The notes: a model not told the origin generated them from the letters alone. A DNA stretch of 64,000 nucleotides from Lewinellaceae bacterium (GCA_020636195.1 JACJYH010000001.1:558001-622000); one strand, 5' to 3'; positions 1-10,156 are shown, counted from the first letter of the stretch. Made by a program: numbers and translations.

Positions 1-1257
1 ACCATTGATCCCATCTGGTGGAGTAGAGAAGTTTGCATTATTGATTTTAGTATGGTTGCCGTTGACCAAGTCTGTGTTGTTTTCATATTTTGTAATCCCG
101 TCAAAAGCTTGGGCCAAGACGTAATCACCTTCACCAAAAATACCTGTATAATTTTTACTCTGAAAATTTCCTGCCGCTTCATCAAAACCCAACAGTGCCG
201 TAACATCATGCATCATATTGACAAGATAAAATAGATTTGTTACAGCTGCTTGGTTGCTTTGTCTTGGGTCTTGGGCTAAATCTACAGGAAAATCAAAATT
301 TAAACTTGCGCCTCCATCTGGCTCGTTACCATCTGAACTATTGTCATCATCTTTGTCTTCGTAAGCAAACACATTATTTCCTCTTGTGATGGTGTATTCA
401 GCACCTTCAATACCGTTTGTGTCGTGCCATCCGAATGGTGAAGATGTTGGGTACAAATTATCATGCGCTGTTTCTAAACCTCCATATAATGGGCTTTCTG
501 TGGGAAGTTTATATACTTTATAAGATGCAACACCTGCACCCAAGTTCAATTTGTTGTCTATGGATTCCTCAAAGGATGTTTGTACCCGATTAATATCACA
601 ATCATGATGTACAAAATTTTCTTTGTGATGCGTGCAATACACAGTATAGTTTAATTTGCTAATAAAATCTCCTGTAGATGCATCAACATTATAATCCCAA
701 TAGTCAGAATTATCGACCATGTTTATTTTAAGATTAAACACTAAAACCAATTTTCCATCAGTGTATTCGTACATTTTTTGAACAACAATAGGAGTTTTTG
801 CCAATTCCGGTACTAAAAATGAAGATGTTTTAACATCATTTCTTTCGGCTTCAGGTTTGATACTATGGACTTCGTGACCCAATTGCTTTGCAGATGCTTT
901 TATGGCATCTATTTCAGTGATAGATGGAGAAAGGGATGTGACCTTTTTTACAGCTTCTTTTATAAAAGTTGAAGTTGCTACTGCGACCTTACCCTGCTGA
1001 TTTAAAATAATGGTAAGCATTGCATTTCTTATTTCAATCCCATTTGCTGTTTGGGTTAGGTAAATGTACGTCACCCCTCGATCGGATGTTCTCATAGAAC
1101 TTACGGTGTATCCTTCTAAATCTTCTTTAGTTAAGTCGTACTTGTCGAGATGATTGGACATGTATTCCACAGCTGTGGACAGATTTTGGTTTGATTGGCT
1201 TTGTCCATAGTTCGTAAATAGCATACTCATTAGACACAAAAAGATAAAAAACCTCAT
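1..1257 (-). CDS. Secreted M36 (fungalysin-type) metallopeptidase, C-terminally truncated by the window edge
   Basis: The frame is open from the ATG at 1257 to the window edge (419 codons), so the C-terminus is missing. The N-terminus is a signal peptide (MRFFIFLCLMSMLFTNYGQS). A fungalysin/thermolysin-type propeptide follows, with a stretch reading TQTANGIEIRNAMLTIILNQ. Near the window edge are the M36 hallmarks VNMMHDVTALLGFDEAAGNF, then GDYVLAQAFDG and NANFSTPPDG. The zinc site HExxH would lie beyond the edge and is not visible. Family knowledge: secreted zinc endopeptidases, in Bacteroidota often with a T9SS sorting domain, which cannot be checked here. It is transcribed divergently from rlmB. 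Confidence 0.88.
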   Translation of the reverse strand, partial: MRFFIFLCLMSMLFTNYGQSQSNQNLSTAVEYMSNHLDKYDLTKEDLEGYTVSSMRTSDRGVTYIYLTQTANGIEIRNAMLTIILNQQGKVAVATSTFIKEAVKKVTSLSPSITEIDAIKASAKQLGHEVHSIKPEAERNDVKTSSFLVPELAKTPIVVQKMYEYTDGKLVLVFNLKINMVDNSDYWDYNVDASTGDFISKLNYTVYCTHHKENFVHHDCDINRVQTSFEESIDNKLNLGAGVASYKVYKLPTESPLYGGLETAHDNLYPTSSPFGWHDTNGIEGAEYTITRGNNVFAYEDKDDDNSSDGNEPDGGASLNFDFPVDLAQDPRQSNQAAVTNLFYLVNMMHDVTALLGFDEAAGNFQSKNYTGIFGEGDYVLAQAFDGITKYENNTDLVNGNHTKINNANFSTPPDGING

Positions 1258-1300
1258 TTGTTAAATTTTAAAAATAATGTAATGTGAAAAATTTTAAGAG

Positions 1301-1308
1301 CAAATCTA
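1301..1308 (-). promoter_or_regulatory. Bacteroidota-type -7 promoter element for the M36 peptidase gene
   Basis: On the minus strand this reads TAGATTTG, a match to the Bacteroidota -7 consensus TAnnTTTG, 43 bases upstream of the ATG at 1257. No clear -33 TTTG was seen in the AT-rich sequence upstream. A single-motif match, so tentative. Confidence 0.4.
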
Positions 1309-1415
1309 ATTTAAAATTTAGAATTTTAAAATTAAATCTTAGGATTTATTAGAAATATGTATTGGTAAATGACATTTATACTTTTATTTTGTGAATTTAT
1401 AAAGAACGTTCCATA

Positions 1416-2156
1416 ATGGTAGATCAAGTTTTTGGGAGGAATCCTGTGTTAGAGGCATTAGAAAATGATTCAATCAACATTGAGAAAATTTACATACTTC
1501 AATCAATTACCGGCGACTTTGAAAAGACTGTAAGGTCTCAATGTAAGCGTAAAAACATAGATTTGGCAAGAGTTCCAGAACAAAAACTCAATGAACTGAC
1601 TAGACATAAAAATCACCAAGGCATCGTCGCCACTATTGCGCCAATCATTTATCAAGAGTACACTGATGTCATAGATACAGTTCTCAAAAAAAATGAGCTG
1701 CCTATCATTCTCATTTTGGACAATATCACAGATGTAAGAAATATTGGTGCCATCGCACGATCTGCATATTTTTTTGGTGCGCACTCAATCATTTTGACTG
1801 GAAATCATTCTGGTGGAATCAACGATTTATCTGTCAAAACATCGGCGGGTGCTCTGCTACATCTTCCAGTCTGCAAAGGGAAAAATCTTTTCAATGTGGT
1901 GAGTGATATGCAATCCTTGGGCATCAAAGTTGTAGCGACTACATCACAAACAGGACACAAATTAGAGCAATGCGACATGTCGGTTGGATTGGCAATACTG
2001 CTAGGATCTGAAGGTTCAGGGATTCACAATAAAGTATTAGATGTGGTAGATGAAACTATCCAAATCGGTGCTATCAATGCCTTTGATTCTTTAAATGTTT
2101 CAGTGGCAGCAGGTATCTTGTTATATGAATTACAAAGACAGCGTCACCATGAATAA
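1416..2156 (+). CDS. rlmB: 23S rRNA 2'-O-methyltransferase RlmB (SpoU/TrmH family)
   Basis: A 246-residue protein of the usual RlmB size. An N-terminal substrate-binding domain (about residues 5-75, FGRNPVLEAL) precedes the SPOUT knot domain. All three knot motifs are present: N103 with NIGAIAR at 109-115, LGSEGSGI at 196-203, and SLNVSVAAGIL at 225-235. The family methylates the ribose of G2251 of 23S rRNA; some relatives act on tRNA, so the exact target is inferred. The gene ends in ATGAATAA, whose ATG is the likely start of the next gene, which suggests translational coupling. Confidence 0.9.
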   Translation: MVDQVFGRNPVLEALENDSINIEKIYILQSITGDFEKTVRSQCKRKNIDLARVPEQKLNELTRHKNHQGIVATIAPIIYQEYTDVIDTVLKKNELPIILILDNITDVRNIGAIARSAYFFGAHSIILTGNHSGGINDLSVKTSAGALLHLPVCKGKNLFNVVSDMQSLGIKVVATTSQTGHKLEQCDMSVGLAILLGSEGSGIHNKVLDVVDETIQIGAINAFDSLNVSVAAGILLYELQRQRHHE

Positions 2157-5100
2157 AATACCGAAATTATATTTTTTATTTTTCTGCATAATATTTTCTA
2201 CTGCGAACATTTCGGGTCAAAATGAAAAGATTGATTTCTTGAGGGATTACAATCAAATTTGGGTAGATTCTGTTTTTCAGTCACTCACTTTAGACCAAAA
2301 GATAGGTCAATTACTGATGCCTCGAGGTAATTACCCAGGGAAAGTTCATGATATAAAAAAATTGAATGATTGGGTGGAAAATTATCACATTGGCGGCCTC
2401 GTCTTCTTCGCATCATCACCCTATACGCAGGCATCTCTGACAAACCAACTACAAGGGCTTGCAAAGACACCATTGTTGATAGGGCAAGATTTTGAATGGG
2501 GACTTGGGATGCGTCTAGATAGTACGGTTGCATTTCCATATGCCATGACCATAGGTGCAATGCAAGGTCATGATGGCCTAATTTATGAAATGGGACAAGA
2601 GGTAGGCAACCAATGCAAAAGAATGGGCGTACACATCAACTATGCACCGGTTGTGGATATCAATATAAACCCTAAAAATCCAGTTATCAATTTCAGGTCT
2701 TTTGGTGAGAATAAGCAAGCTGTTACGGACAAAAGTTTAGCCTACATGAAAGGTATGTTAGATTCAAAGATATTGTGTGCAGCAAAGCATTTTCCGGGAC
2801 ACGGAGATACGGATGTAGATTCTCACTTGGATCTACCAATCATTCAGCATGATAAAACTCGACTTTCAGAAGTAGAGTTATTTCCATTTAAGAAGTTGAT
2901 AGCTAATGGACTTCCAGGCATCATGATTGCGCATTTAAACATCCCATCTCTTGAGCCGACTGCAGGATTGGCTTCTACTTTTTCATCTCACATCATAGAC
3001 GATCTATTGAAAAAGGAATTAGGTTTCAAAGGACTTGTTATATCGGATGCTATGGACATGAAAGGCGCTATCAAAAATTATCCAAAAGGAGAAGCAATGG
3101 TAAGGGCGCTATTGGCGGGCAATGATATACTTGAAACTTTTATGGATGTACCTGAAGCTGTTTCAGCTATCAAAACCGCAGTCCAGGAAGGAAGAATATC
3201 CATGGATGTTTTGAATGCCAAAGTTTTGAAGATATTGAAAGCAAAATCCTTTGTGGGATTAGATCGATATAAACCAATTAAGTTAGAACATCTGACAAAA
3301 GATCTAAATGATTATTCATCTGAAGTGCTTCAATTCAAGTTGATGAGTCAGAGCATTACCTGCCTTCAAAATCAAAGATCCTTGATTCCAATTCGCCATT
3401 TAGAAGAAAAAATTGCCTTTGTTTCTCTGGACGCTCCGAATAATTCTGTGGCTTTGGAGACTGCGATGAAGTATACAAAAAATGTAAAGATTTATCATCT
3501 AAACTCATCAAAGGATATCCATCGACTAGATACTCTTGTACAGGAATTGAAACAGTATAAAAAGGTTATACTGAATGTACACCTTTCGAGCAATAGACCT
3601 TATAAAAATTATGGTATCAATGATCAAAATTCTAAGATTATTGCCACATTGTCGCCAATGGAAAATGTTGTAACTTGTTTATTTGGGAATGTATATGCTC
3701 TTCTAAAATTGCCGGAAATTCAGACTTCGCCTACATTGATCACAACCTATCAAGATGATAACTATGCGGAAGACCTATGTATGCAGATGGTTTTTGGTGC
3801 CATAGGCATTCACGGCAAACTCCCTGTATCCATTTCTGAGAAATATCCATATCATACCGGTTTAGACATTGAACCAATTGGGCGACTTGCATATTTGCCG
3901 GGAGAAATGGTCAATATAAATGGAGAAAAATTAGCATCTGCATTAGATTCCATTGTCTTATTTGGGATAAAAGAAAAAGCGTATCCGGGATGTGTGGTTG
4001 AGGTGGTCAAAGATGGTGTAGTAGTCTATCAAAAAGCGTTTGGCAACCATACATATGATGATGAAATCGAGCCCAACTTTGAAAAAAATCATGTTCACCG
4101 AGTTAGCGACCAAATGGATGTATTTGATCCAAATATCGTACACTCTGAAGTGTTTGATGAAAGCCAGCAAAATGGTTCAAAAATGCAGATGGATGACCTT
4201 TTTGATCTGGCATCATTGACAAAAATATTTGCTTCAACTTTTGCATTGGCAACTTTAGAAAGTCAGGGTAAAATAGATATCGACAAGCCATTGTCATATT
4301 ACCTTCCAGAGTTAAGGCAAACCAATAAATCAAACCTAACATTGAGGCAAATGCTTACCCATACGGCAGGTTTGAAAGCATGGATACCTTTTTGGAGACA
4401 TGCTGTCGATACTGTTTCAACTTTGAAACCATATGTGGATAGCCATCCAGACATCCAAAAATATGTCATTCAAAAAATCATAAAACCTAGCTTTTTCAAA
4501 AGACTTTTTGGTAAAAAATCACAAATTATTTACGATTATAATGCAACAGTTATTGCATATCCATATGTATTGGATGCAGCATTAAAATACAGTAAAACAA
4601 TATGGAAACCAGGCACATTTTCCACTGTTCAGACCATTGATTTTCCAATAAAAATTCATGACAGTTTATTCATGAGTCAGAAATTTAGGGATTCGGTCTT
4701 TGCGATGATCAAGTCTTCTCCGGTAGCTACTGACTCCATCAGAAAATATGTCTATAGCGATCTACACTTTTACTTTTATCCGGAGCTGATACAACGCATA
4801 ACAGGTCAAAGAATGGAAGATTATCTTGCGGGTTTGTATTCCAAGATGGGCATTCATAATATTTTATACAATCCGAACGCTGACATATATAGGATTGTAC
4901 CGACTGAGTGGGATAGTTTATTCAGAAAAACACTGATTCAAGGAAGGGTTCACGATGAAGGTTCTGCTTTGATAGGTGGTGTTTCCGGTCATGCCGGCTT
5001 GTTTGGGACTGCCAATGACCTTGCAAAACTCATCCAATTATTTCTTCAGAAAGGAAAATATGGTGAAGTTCAATACATCGATTCAGACATCATTTCTGAA

Positions 5101-5379
5101 TGGACAAAATATCAATTCCCTGAAAATAAGATCAGAAGGGGCGTTGGCTTTGACAAGAAAGACTTTGATCAACATACACAAAATGGACCTTCACTATTTT
5201 CCGAAGACAGTTATGGCCATTCAGGTTTTACCGGAACATATTTTTGGTGTGATCCAAAATACCGTTTGGGCTTTGTTTTTTTATCAAATCGTGTGTATCC
5301 GACGAGAGAAAATTCAAAAATCAACCAATATAAAATACGCCAAAGCATAGGTGATGCGATCATCAGTTCACTGAAATGA
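2149..5379 (+). CDS. Secreted GH3 beta-N-acetylhexosaminidase / serine beta-lactamase-like fusion
   Basis: The start at 2149 is chosen because it places a signal peptide (MNKIPKLYFLFFCIIFSTAN) at the N-terminus; an open extension upstream lies inside rlmB. The product is 1,076 residues. Residues ~25-400 are a NagZ-like GH3 domain with KHFPGHGDTDVDSH near 212-225 and the catalytic aspartate D300 in SDAMDM. Residues ~610-1076 are a class C beta-lactamase/transpeptidase-like domain: SxxK at S689-K692, Y869-S-D871 in place of the usual YxN, and HSG at 1024-1026 in place of KTG. Such fusions are common in Bacteroidota and are thought to act on peptidoglycan sugars and peptides in the periplasm. 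The substrate is inferred. Confidence 0.88.
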   Translation: MNKIPKLYFLFFCIIFSTANISGQNEKIDFLRDYNQIWVDSVFQSLTLDQKIGQLLMPRGNYPGKVHDIKKLNDWVENYHIGGLVFFASSPYTQASLTNQLQGLAKTPLLIGQDFEWGLGMRLDSTVAFPYAMTIGAMQGHDGLIYEMGQEVGNQCKRMGVHINYAPVVDININPKNPVINFRSFGENKQAVTDKSLAYMKGMLDSKILCAAKHFPGHGDTDVDSHLDLPIIQHDKTRLSEVELFPFKKLIANGLPGIMIAHLNIPSLEPTAGLASTFSSHIIDDLLKKELGFKGLVISDAMDMKGAIKNYPKGEAMVRALLAGNDILETFMDVPEAVSAIKTAVQEGRISMDVLNAKVLKILKAKSFVGLDRYKPIKLEHLTKDLNDYSSEVLQFKLMSQSITCLQNQRSLIPIRHLEEKIAFVSLDAPNNSVALETAMKYTKNVKIYHLNSSKDIHRLDTLVQELKQYKKVILNVHLSSNRPYKNYGINDQNSKIIATLSPMENVVTCLFGNVYALLKLPEIQTSPTLITTYQDDNYAEDLCMQMVFGAIGIHGKLPVSISEKYPYHTGLDIEPIGRLAYLPGEMVNINGEKLASALDSIVLFGIKEKAYPGCVVEVVKDGVVVYQKAFGNHTYDDEIEPNFEKNHVHRVSDQMDVFDPNIVHSEVFDESQQNGSKMQMDDLFDLASLTKIFASTFALATLESQGKIDIDKPLSYYLPELRQTNKSNLTLRQMLTHTAGLKAWIPFWRHAVDTVSTLKPYVDSHPDIQKYVIQKIIKPSFFKRLFGKKSQIIYDYNATVIAYPYVLDAALKYSKTIWKPGTFSTVQTIDFPIKIHDSLFMSQKFRDSVFAMIKSSPVATDSIRKYVYSDLHFYFYPELIQRITGQRMEDYLAGLYSKMGIHNILYNPNADIYRIVPTEWDSLFRKTLIQGRVHDEGSALIGGVSGHAGLFGTANDLAKLIQLFLQKGKYGEVQYIDSDIISEWTKYQFPENKIRRGVGFDKKDFDQHTQNGPSLFSEDSYGHSGFTGTYFWCDPKYRLGFVFLSNRVYPTRENSKINQYKIRQSIGDAIISSLK

Positions 5380-5458
5380 GAATTGTCATTTCTATTGAAA
5401 AATGGTGTGAACCATTGTTTTGCCGTATATTGTGGCGTATTTATGAAATTATGTATTT

Positions 5459-6433
5459 ATGCCAAATTCTTTAGAGGCCATAAAACAACCGGTGAGCAAG
5501 GATCTCAGTGAGTTTGAAGCTCATTTTAAAAAAGCTATGAAGAGTTCGGTGCCTTTATTGGATAAGATCACTTATTACATTGTTCAAAAAAAGGGAAAGC
5601 AAGTAAGGCCAATATTGGTGTTTTTGTGTGCTAAGTTGTTCGGCAACATCACGGAGTCCACGCATGTGGCAGCTTCTTTAATCGAATTGTTGCATACTGC
5701 AACTTTAGTACATGATGATGTTGTGGACGATGCGTATGAACGGCGAGGTTTTTTTTCAGTCAATGCGCTTTGGAAAAACAAGGTTGCTGTATTGGTTGGT
5801 GATTATTTATTGTCTAAAGGTCTGCTTCTTGCCTTGGAAACCCACCATTATAAACACTTACAGACGCTATCTACAGCTGTAAAACAAATGAGTGAAGGCG
5901 AATTACTGCAAATAGAAAAAGCAAGAAAATTAGATATCAATGAATCTATTTATTTTGATATCATTCGTCAAAAAACCGCATCTTTGATTTCGGCTGCGTG
6001 TTCGTCTGGTGCGGCATCAACCACATCAAATGATGCCGACATTAAAAAAATGTGGGATTTTGGCGAGAAAATTGGTATTGCTTTCCAGATTAAAGATGAT
6101 TTATTTGATTATGGAGATGCAGATATCGGTAAGCCAAGAGGGATAGATATCAAAGAAAAGAAAATGACTTTGCCACTGATATATTCATTGAACAACTCTT
6201 CTAAAGACGAGAAAAACAAAATCATCAATTATATCAAGAATGGTAGTGAAGACGATGCGAAGGTGAAAGAAGTGATAGATTTTGTCAAGAGGAAGGGAGG
6301 TCTGGAATATGCCACCCAAGTCATGCAAAGATATAGACAAGAAGCATTGGACATCATAGAAACTTTACCGGAAAGCCCTTCCAAAGCATCCTTGATACAA
6401 TTGGTTTATTTTTTTACTGATAGAGAAAAGTAA
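5459..6433 (+). CDS. Polyprenyl diphosphate synthase (all-trans, long-chain)
   Basis: A 324-residue trans-prenyltransferase. The first aspartate-rich motif is in LVHDDVVDDAYERRG (D86, D87, D90), and the second in QIKDDLFDYGDADIGKP. A basic patch, GKQVRP, binds the isopentenyl diphosphate and lies near residues 46-51. The enzyme condenses isopentenyl diphosphate units onto an allylic primer to make the side chain of menaquinone, the usual Bacteroidota quinone. Chain length (hepta- or octaprenyl) cannot be read from the sequence. It ends 6 bases before the reductase gene and probably shares its transcript. Confidence 0.9.
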   Translation: MPNSLEAIKQPVSKDLSEFEAHFKKAMKSSVPLLDKITYYIVQKKGKQVRPILVFLCAKLFGNITESTHVAASLIELLHTATLVHDDVVDDAYERRGFFSVNALWKNKVAVLVGDYLLSKGLLLALETHHYKHLQTLSTAVKQMSEGELLQIEKARKLDINESIYFDIIRQKTASLISAACSSGAASTTSNDADIKKMWDFGEKIGIAFQIKDDLFDYGDADIGKPRGIDIKEKKMTLPLIYSLNNSSKDEKNKIINYIKNGSEDDAKVKEVIDFVKRKGGLEYATQVMQRYRQEALDIIETLPESPSKASLIQLVYFFTDREK

Positions 6434-6439
6434 ATCGCA

Positions 6440-7165
6440 ATGAAGACAATGTGGCATGTAGGAAGGGTTGAAAAGATAGAAACGATTACGGATGCGCTGA
6501 AGATGTTTTATATCAAGATAGATAGTGATGAGCCATTCGATTTTAAATCAGGCCAATTTGTGACTTTGGACCTTCCTGTTTCTGAAAAGCGTCAACAACG
6601 ATGGAAAAGTTATTCTATTGCCAATAATCCAAATGAGGATAATATCATCGAACTATGTCTTTCATTGTATCCTGATGGATTGGGATCAAGGTATCTCTTT
6701 GAAGTGGTTACCATTGGCACGGAAATAAAACTTAAAGGGCCTGATGGTGGATTTGTGCTTCCAGAAGTTTTGGACAAAGAACTCATATTTTTATGTACTG
6801 GGACAGGTGTGGTTCCTTTTAGGAGCATGATCCAAAATGTTTTTCAAAACCATATTCCATTTAAGAAAATACACTTGATATACGGTACCAAAACCGAAAG
6901 CGACATATTGTTTCTTGACGAATTCGAGAAATATGCGCTGCAAAGTCAAGATTTTAAATTTGATATTTGTCTTACCAAAGCGTATCATCCAAAACATCAT
7001 CATGGTCGCATACATGATGTGTATTTAGATAAGTATAAGGAATATGAGGAGGATCGAGTTTTTTATCTTTGTGGATGGTCTCAGATGATTGACGAAGCTG
7101 TGTTGCATCTGTTCAAAGAGTTGGGATATCTCCGATCACAAATAGTTTATGAACTTTACGGATAA
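6440..7165 (+). CDS. Ferredoxin-NADP+ reductase-like FAD/NAD(P) oxidoreductase
   Basis: A 241-residue protein with the two domains of the ferredoxin reductase family. The FAD domain shows RWKSYS at 54-59 (the RxYS motif) and KGPDGGF around 99-105. The NAD(P) domain shows CTGTGVVPF at 119-127 and CGWSQMIDE near the C-terminus. There is no 2Fe-2S ferredoxin domain, so it needs a separate electron partner, unknown here. It follows the polyprenyl synthase by 6 bases and converges with the helicase gene. The family is clear; the physiological acceptor is not. Confidence 0.82.
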   Translation: MKTMWHVGRVEKIETITDALKMFYIKIDSDEPFDFKSGQFVTLDLPVSEKRQQRWKSYSIANNPNEDNIIELCLSLYPDGLGSRYLFEVVTIGTEIKLKGPDGGFVLPEVLDKELIFLCTGTGVVPFRSMIQNVFQNHIPFKKIHLIYGTKTESDILFLDEFEKYALQSQDFKFDICLTKAYHPKHHHGRIHDVYLDKYKEYEEDRVFYLCGWSQMIDEAVLHLFKELGYLRSQIVYELYG

Positions 7166-7194
7166 GTTGCCCTGATATCAAGTTTGTAAAGTAT

Positions 7195-9474
7195 CTATAT
7201 TGAATTTTGACTATCATAATATGCCTTCACCATTTTTATTTCTCCATAAGAAACATCGTGTCCAAGGTATTCTTTTATTGGTGATAAACCCGGATTGTCT
7301 TTAAATTTCTCAACAGCATCCATGATTAGTTTCAGCTTCTCATCCGTGACCAATTGATGAATTTCTATTTTATTTTGTTGTACCAATGTAGCGAGATGTG
7401 ACTGAATGGTGGAGATCGTCAGATTTCTTTCTTTAGCAATATCTTGTATGGTCATACCTGTCTCATACATCTTCAAAGTTGTATCGCTTGTGCTGATTTC
7501 CGAAGTCTTTTTCTTTTCTTTTTTTGGTGTATATACAGGACTTTTTTCTTCTCCGATCATTGATTTTAGTTCTTCCCTTATGGCTGATAGTTTTTTAGAT
7601 TTGTAGGATTCGATGAATTTGGAGTTAATGTTTTGCTTTGAGAATAATTCATCATTTACAAACGAATCAATGATTCTGATGCTTTTATCTAAATCACTGA
7701 TTTTTTTGGTTGCAGAACTTTCCAGTTCCACCAATTCGTTGTAGTACTGCTTAGCTTTTTTAGTACGGCTAATGATCTCTATTGTTTTATAAAGATCATA
7801 CATGAATGTATCCAACTCTTTTAGAAAATAAGCACTTCCGGCAGTCACTCTCTTTTTTAAAAAAGGAATATCCAGAGGCTGTATTGAAAAGATATATTTG
7901 ATTTGTTGTGCAAATTTCTCAGCGATATTTTCGCACTGTTGCAATATCTTATATGAGGCATTGGCCCAATGTTGGTGCGTGTTTTTTACTGACTTGCTTT
8001 CTTCAACACCATACGTTTTCAAGTGTCGCGACCATAGATTTATCAAGTTTCTAAAGGAGTAATTTGAATGTAAAGTAGTCAGTAGAAACTCAAATGACTT
8101 TGCTTTTAGAAGTGTATTTGTTTCTTTATCAGGAAGCTCGGATTTAGCGTACTGGATCAAATCCGGTGCGGCGTCAAATTTCTTTTGGTTCAGAGGTTCA
8201 GACAATACAAGACCTTCCAGTGAAGTGAGCCTTGAAAGCGCTACATAGGCTTGTCCAGATTGGAATATGTCTGCCAAATCCAAAATAGCTTTTTCAAAAG
8301 TGAGTCCTTGACTTTTATGTACAGTAATGGCCCAAGCAAGCTTTAATGGATATTGGACAAATGTTCCTATAACCTTTTCGGTAATTTCATTTGTCTTGGG
8401 ATCAACGTGGTATTGGATGTTTTGCCATTCAAATTTTTGTAGCTGTATTTTTTGATTTTCATCCTTAAAAAATATTTCAACAGTTTCCTCATCCAAGTAT
8501 GATATATGTCCTATTTTACCATTATAATAACTCTTTTGAGGAGAAGAATCGTTTTTTGTAAGCATAACTTGAGCGCCAATCTTCAGATTCAAAGTGGGAT
8601 CCAATGGATAGTTCTTTTCTGGAAAATCTCCGGTAATTTCAGCTGGAAACGTCCATGATTTCTCTTTTAGTAAAGCCAAATTTGCTTGATTTGTAGCATC
8701 TGATTTTTGATTATGCGTGGTGAGGTAGATATATCCGGGATAATCAGATAATTGAATGGAGTTTTTGACTTTCTTATTCAAAAGTTGAAAATCATCATAG
8801 GTCAAGGCATCATGTCTCAACCTATTCAATAACTCTACAAATTGACTTTCGTTTTGTCTAAAAATTGTTTTTAGTTCAATATAAAGTGGTGGCTTACTTT
8901 GAATAGCCTTAGAATGAAAGAAGAAAATACCTCTGTAGTATTGCCTTAAAACATTCCATTCATGATGCTTTATTACGGGAGGAAGCTGCCATAAATCTCC
9001 CAAGTACATCATTTGAACACCACCAAAAGGAAGTTGATTTCGTCTGATGCGTTTCAATACAGTGTCCACAGCATCCAAAATATCGGCTCTCAGCATACTC
9101 ACTTCATCGATGACAAGGACGTCCATCAATCGTATGAGGTTGGCTTTTTCGCCTTGCATCCTTAGATGTCTCTTTAAAGTAAATGGGTTTTCGAATTTCA
9201 AATCTTCCTGAAAAATGGATGACTTAGCATTGTCATCAGGCAAAAATCCTCCAAGGGGAAGCTGGAAAAGTGAATGCAATGTAACACCACCAGCATTCAA
9301 TGCTGCTATTCCGGTAGGCGCTGTGACGATGATGTTTTTGTGCGAGTTTTCTACAATATATTTTAACAACGTAGTTTTTCCGGTTCCGGCTTTTCCGGTC
9401 AAAAAAATGTGCTGATCTGTGTTGTTTATAAACTTAAGAACGTATTCTGCTTCTTGGGTCAAAGTCATTTTCAT
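7195..9474 (-). CDS. Pif1/RecD-like DNA helicase with C-terminal helicase HTH domain
   Basis: A 759-residue SF1B-type helicase. Walker A is GKAGTGKTT at 27-35 and Walker B is VIDEVSML at 121-128; further motifs include GVQMMYLGDLWQLPPV, AWAITVHKSQGLTF and YVALSRLTSLEGL. Residues ~460-660 are a charged, helical linker. A helicase-type helix-turn-helix follows near residues 670-710 (YETGMTIQDIAKERNLTIST). Pif1 relatives unwind DNA 5'-3' and help resolve stalled forks and G-quadruplexes. The HTH is standard for the Bacteroidota version. The gene sits 14 bases downstream of the crp-like gene and may be cotranscribed with it. Confidence 0.87.
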   Translation of the reverse strand: MKMTLTQEAEYVLKFINNTDQHIFLTGKAGTGKTTLLKYIVENSHKNIIVTAPTGIAALNAGGVTLHSLFQLPLGGFLPDDNAKSSIFQEDLKFENPFTLKRHLRMQGEKANLIRLMDVLVIDEVSMLRADILDAVDTVLKRIRRNQLPFGGVQMMYLGDLWQLPPVIKHHEWNVLRQYYRGIFFFHSKAIQSKPPLYIELKTIFRQNESQFVELLNRLRHDALTYDDFQLLNKKVKNSIQLSDYPGYIYLTTHNQKSDATNQANLALLKEKSWTFPAEITGDFPEKNYPLDPTLNLKIGAQVMLTKNDSSPQKSYYNGKIGHISYLDEETVEIFFKDENQKIQLQKFEWQNIQYHVDPKTNEITEKVIGTFVQYPLKLAWAITVHKSQGLTFEKAILDLADIFQSGQAYVALSRLTSLEGLVLSEPLNQKKFDAAPDLIQYAKSELPDKETNTLLKAKSFEFLLTTLHSNYSFRNLINLWSRHLKTYGVEESKSVKNTHQHWANASYKILQQCENIAEKFAQQIKYIFSIQPLDIPFLKKRVTAGSAYFLKELDTFMYDLYKTIEIISRTKKAKQYYNELVELESSATKKISDLDKSIRIIDSFVNDELFSKQNINSKFIESYKSKKLSAIREELKSMIGEEKSPVYTPKKEKKKTSEISTSDTTLKMYETGMTIQDIAKERNLTISTIQSHLATLVQQNKIEIHQLVTDEKLKLIMDAVEKFKDNPGLSPIKEYLGHDVSYGEIKMVKAYYDSQNSI

Positions 9475-9487
9475 ATCATAGTACAGA

Positions 9488-10156
9488 TCAGTGGAAATCT
9501 AATACATCCACTGAATTTCGATTTTGTATAATCTTGTTATCTCTTTCCAATTTTTTCATCAACCTTGAAATGACAACCCTTGACGAGTTCAATTCTGCAG
9601 CGATGGCAGCGTGGGTGATATTGAGTTTTGGGCTTTTATTTACAATGACTTTTTCCCTCAAATACTTAAAAATCCTGTCTTCCATGTTATTAAATGCCAG
9701 ATTGTCGATAGATTCCAGCATTTCTTTAAATCTATAATTATATGATTCCAAAACATAGCTTCGCCAGGAATGATACTTGATCATCCATTCTTCCATTTTT
9801 TGAACAGGTAAAAATATAATTTCTGCATTTGATTCGCTGATGGCTTTTATATTGCTTTTTGACGGTTTTGTACAGCAACTGAGGGTCATGGCGCAGGTAT
9901 CTCCAAATTCTAAATAATACAACAATAACTCACCACCGTCACTATCTTCCGTCATTACTTTCACTGACCCACTCAAAACCAATGGCATATGTGTAAGAAT
10001 ATCTCCTGTATCCATGATAATATCCCCTTCACTGAAAGATTTTATTTTTCCAACCGAACACATCTCTTTCAAAAGAGGCTGCTCAAACTCATACTCAAAT
10101 TTATCAACCAGTTTTTCTATGCATAAGGTCGTAGAATCCAAAGATGGCATTGACAT
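9488..10156 (-). CDS. Crp/Fnr-family transcriptional regulator
   Basis: The start at ATG 10156 is preferred over an upstream in-frame TTG at 10180; this gives 222 residues. A cyclic-nucleotide-binding-type beta-roll (about 25-135, GDIIMDTGDILTHMPLVLSG) is followed by a dimer helix and a winged HTH at about 165-215 (THAAIAAELNSSRVVISRLM). The N-terminal cysteines do not form the Fnr Fe-S pattern, and no ligand can be assigned. Such Bacteroidota regulators often respond to oxygen, nitrosative stress or redox. It lies between the ABC exporter and the helicase on the same strand. Confidence 0.85.
   Translation of the reverse strand: MSMPSLDSTTLCIEKLVDKFEYEFEQPLLKEMCSVGKIKSFSEGDIIMDTGDILTHMPLVLSGSVKVMTEDSDGGELLLYYLEFGDTCAMTLSCCTKPSKSNIKAISESNAEIIFLPVQKMEEWMIKYHSWRSYVLESYNYRFKEMLESIDNLAFNNMEDRIFKYLREKVIVNKSPKLNITHAAIAAELNSSRVVISRLMKKLERDNKIIQNRNSVDVLDFH

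Noticed and set aside
52..234. 60-codon plus-strand frame at the left edge
   Set aside because: Antisense to the M36 peptidase propeptide/catalytic region.
5401..5416. AATGGT-GTGA-ACCATT dyad after the GH3 fusion as a terminator
   Set aside because: Only six pairs and no T-run; too weak.
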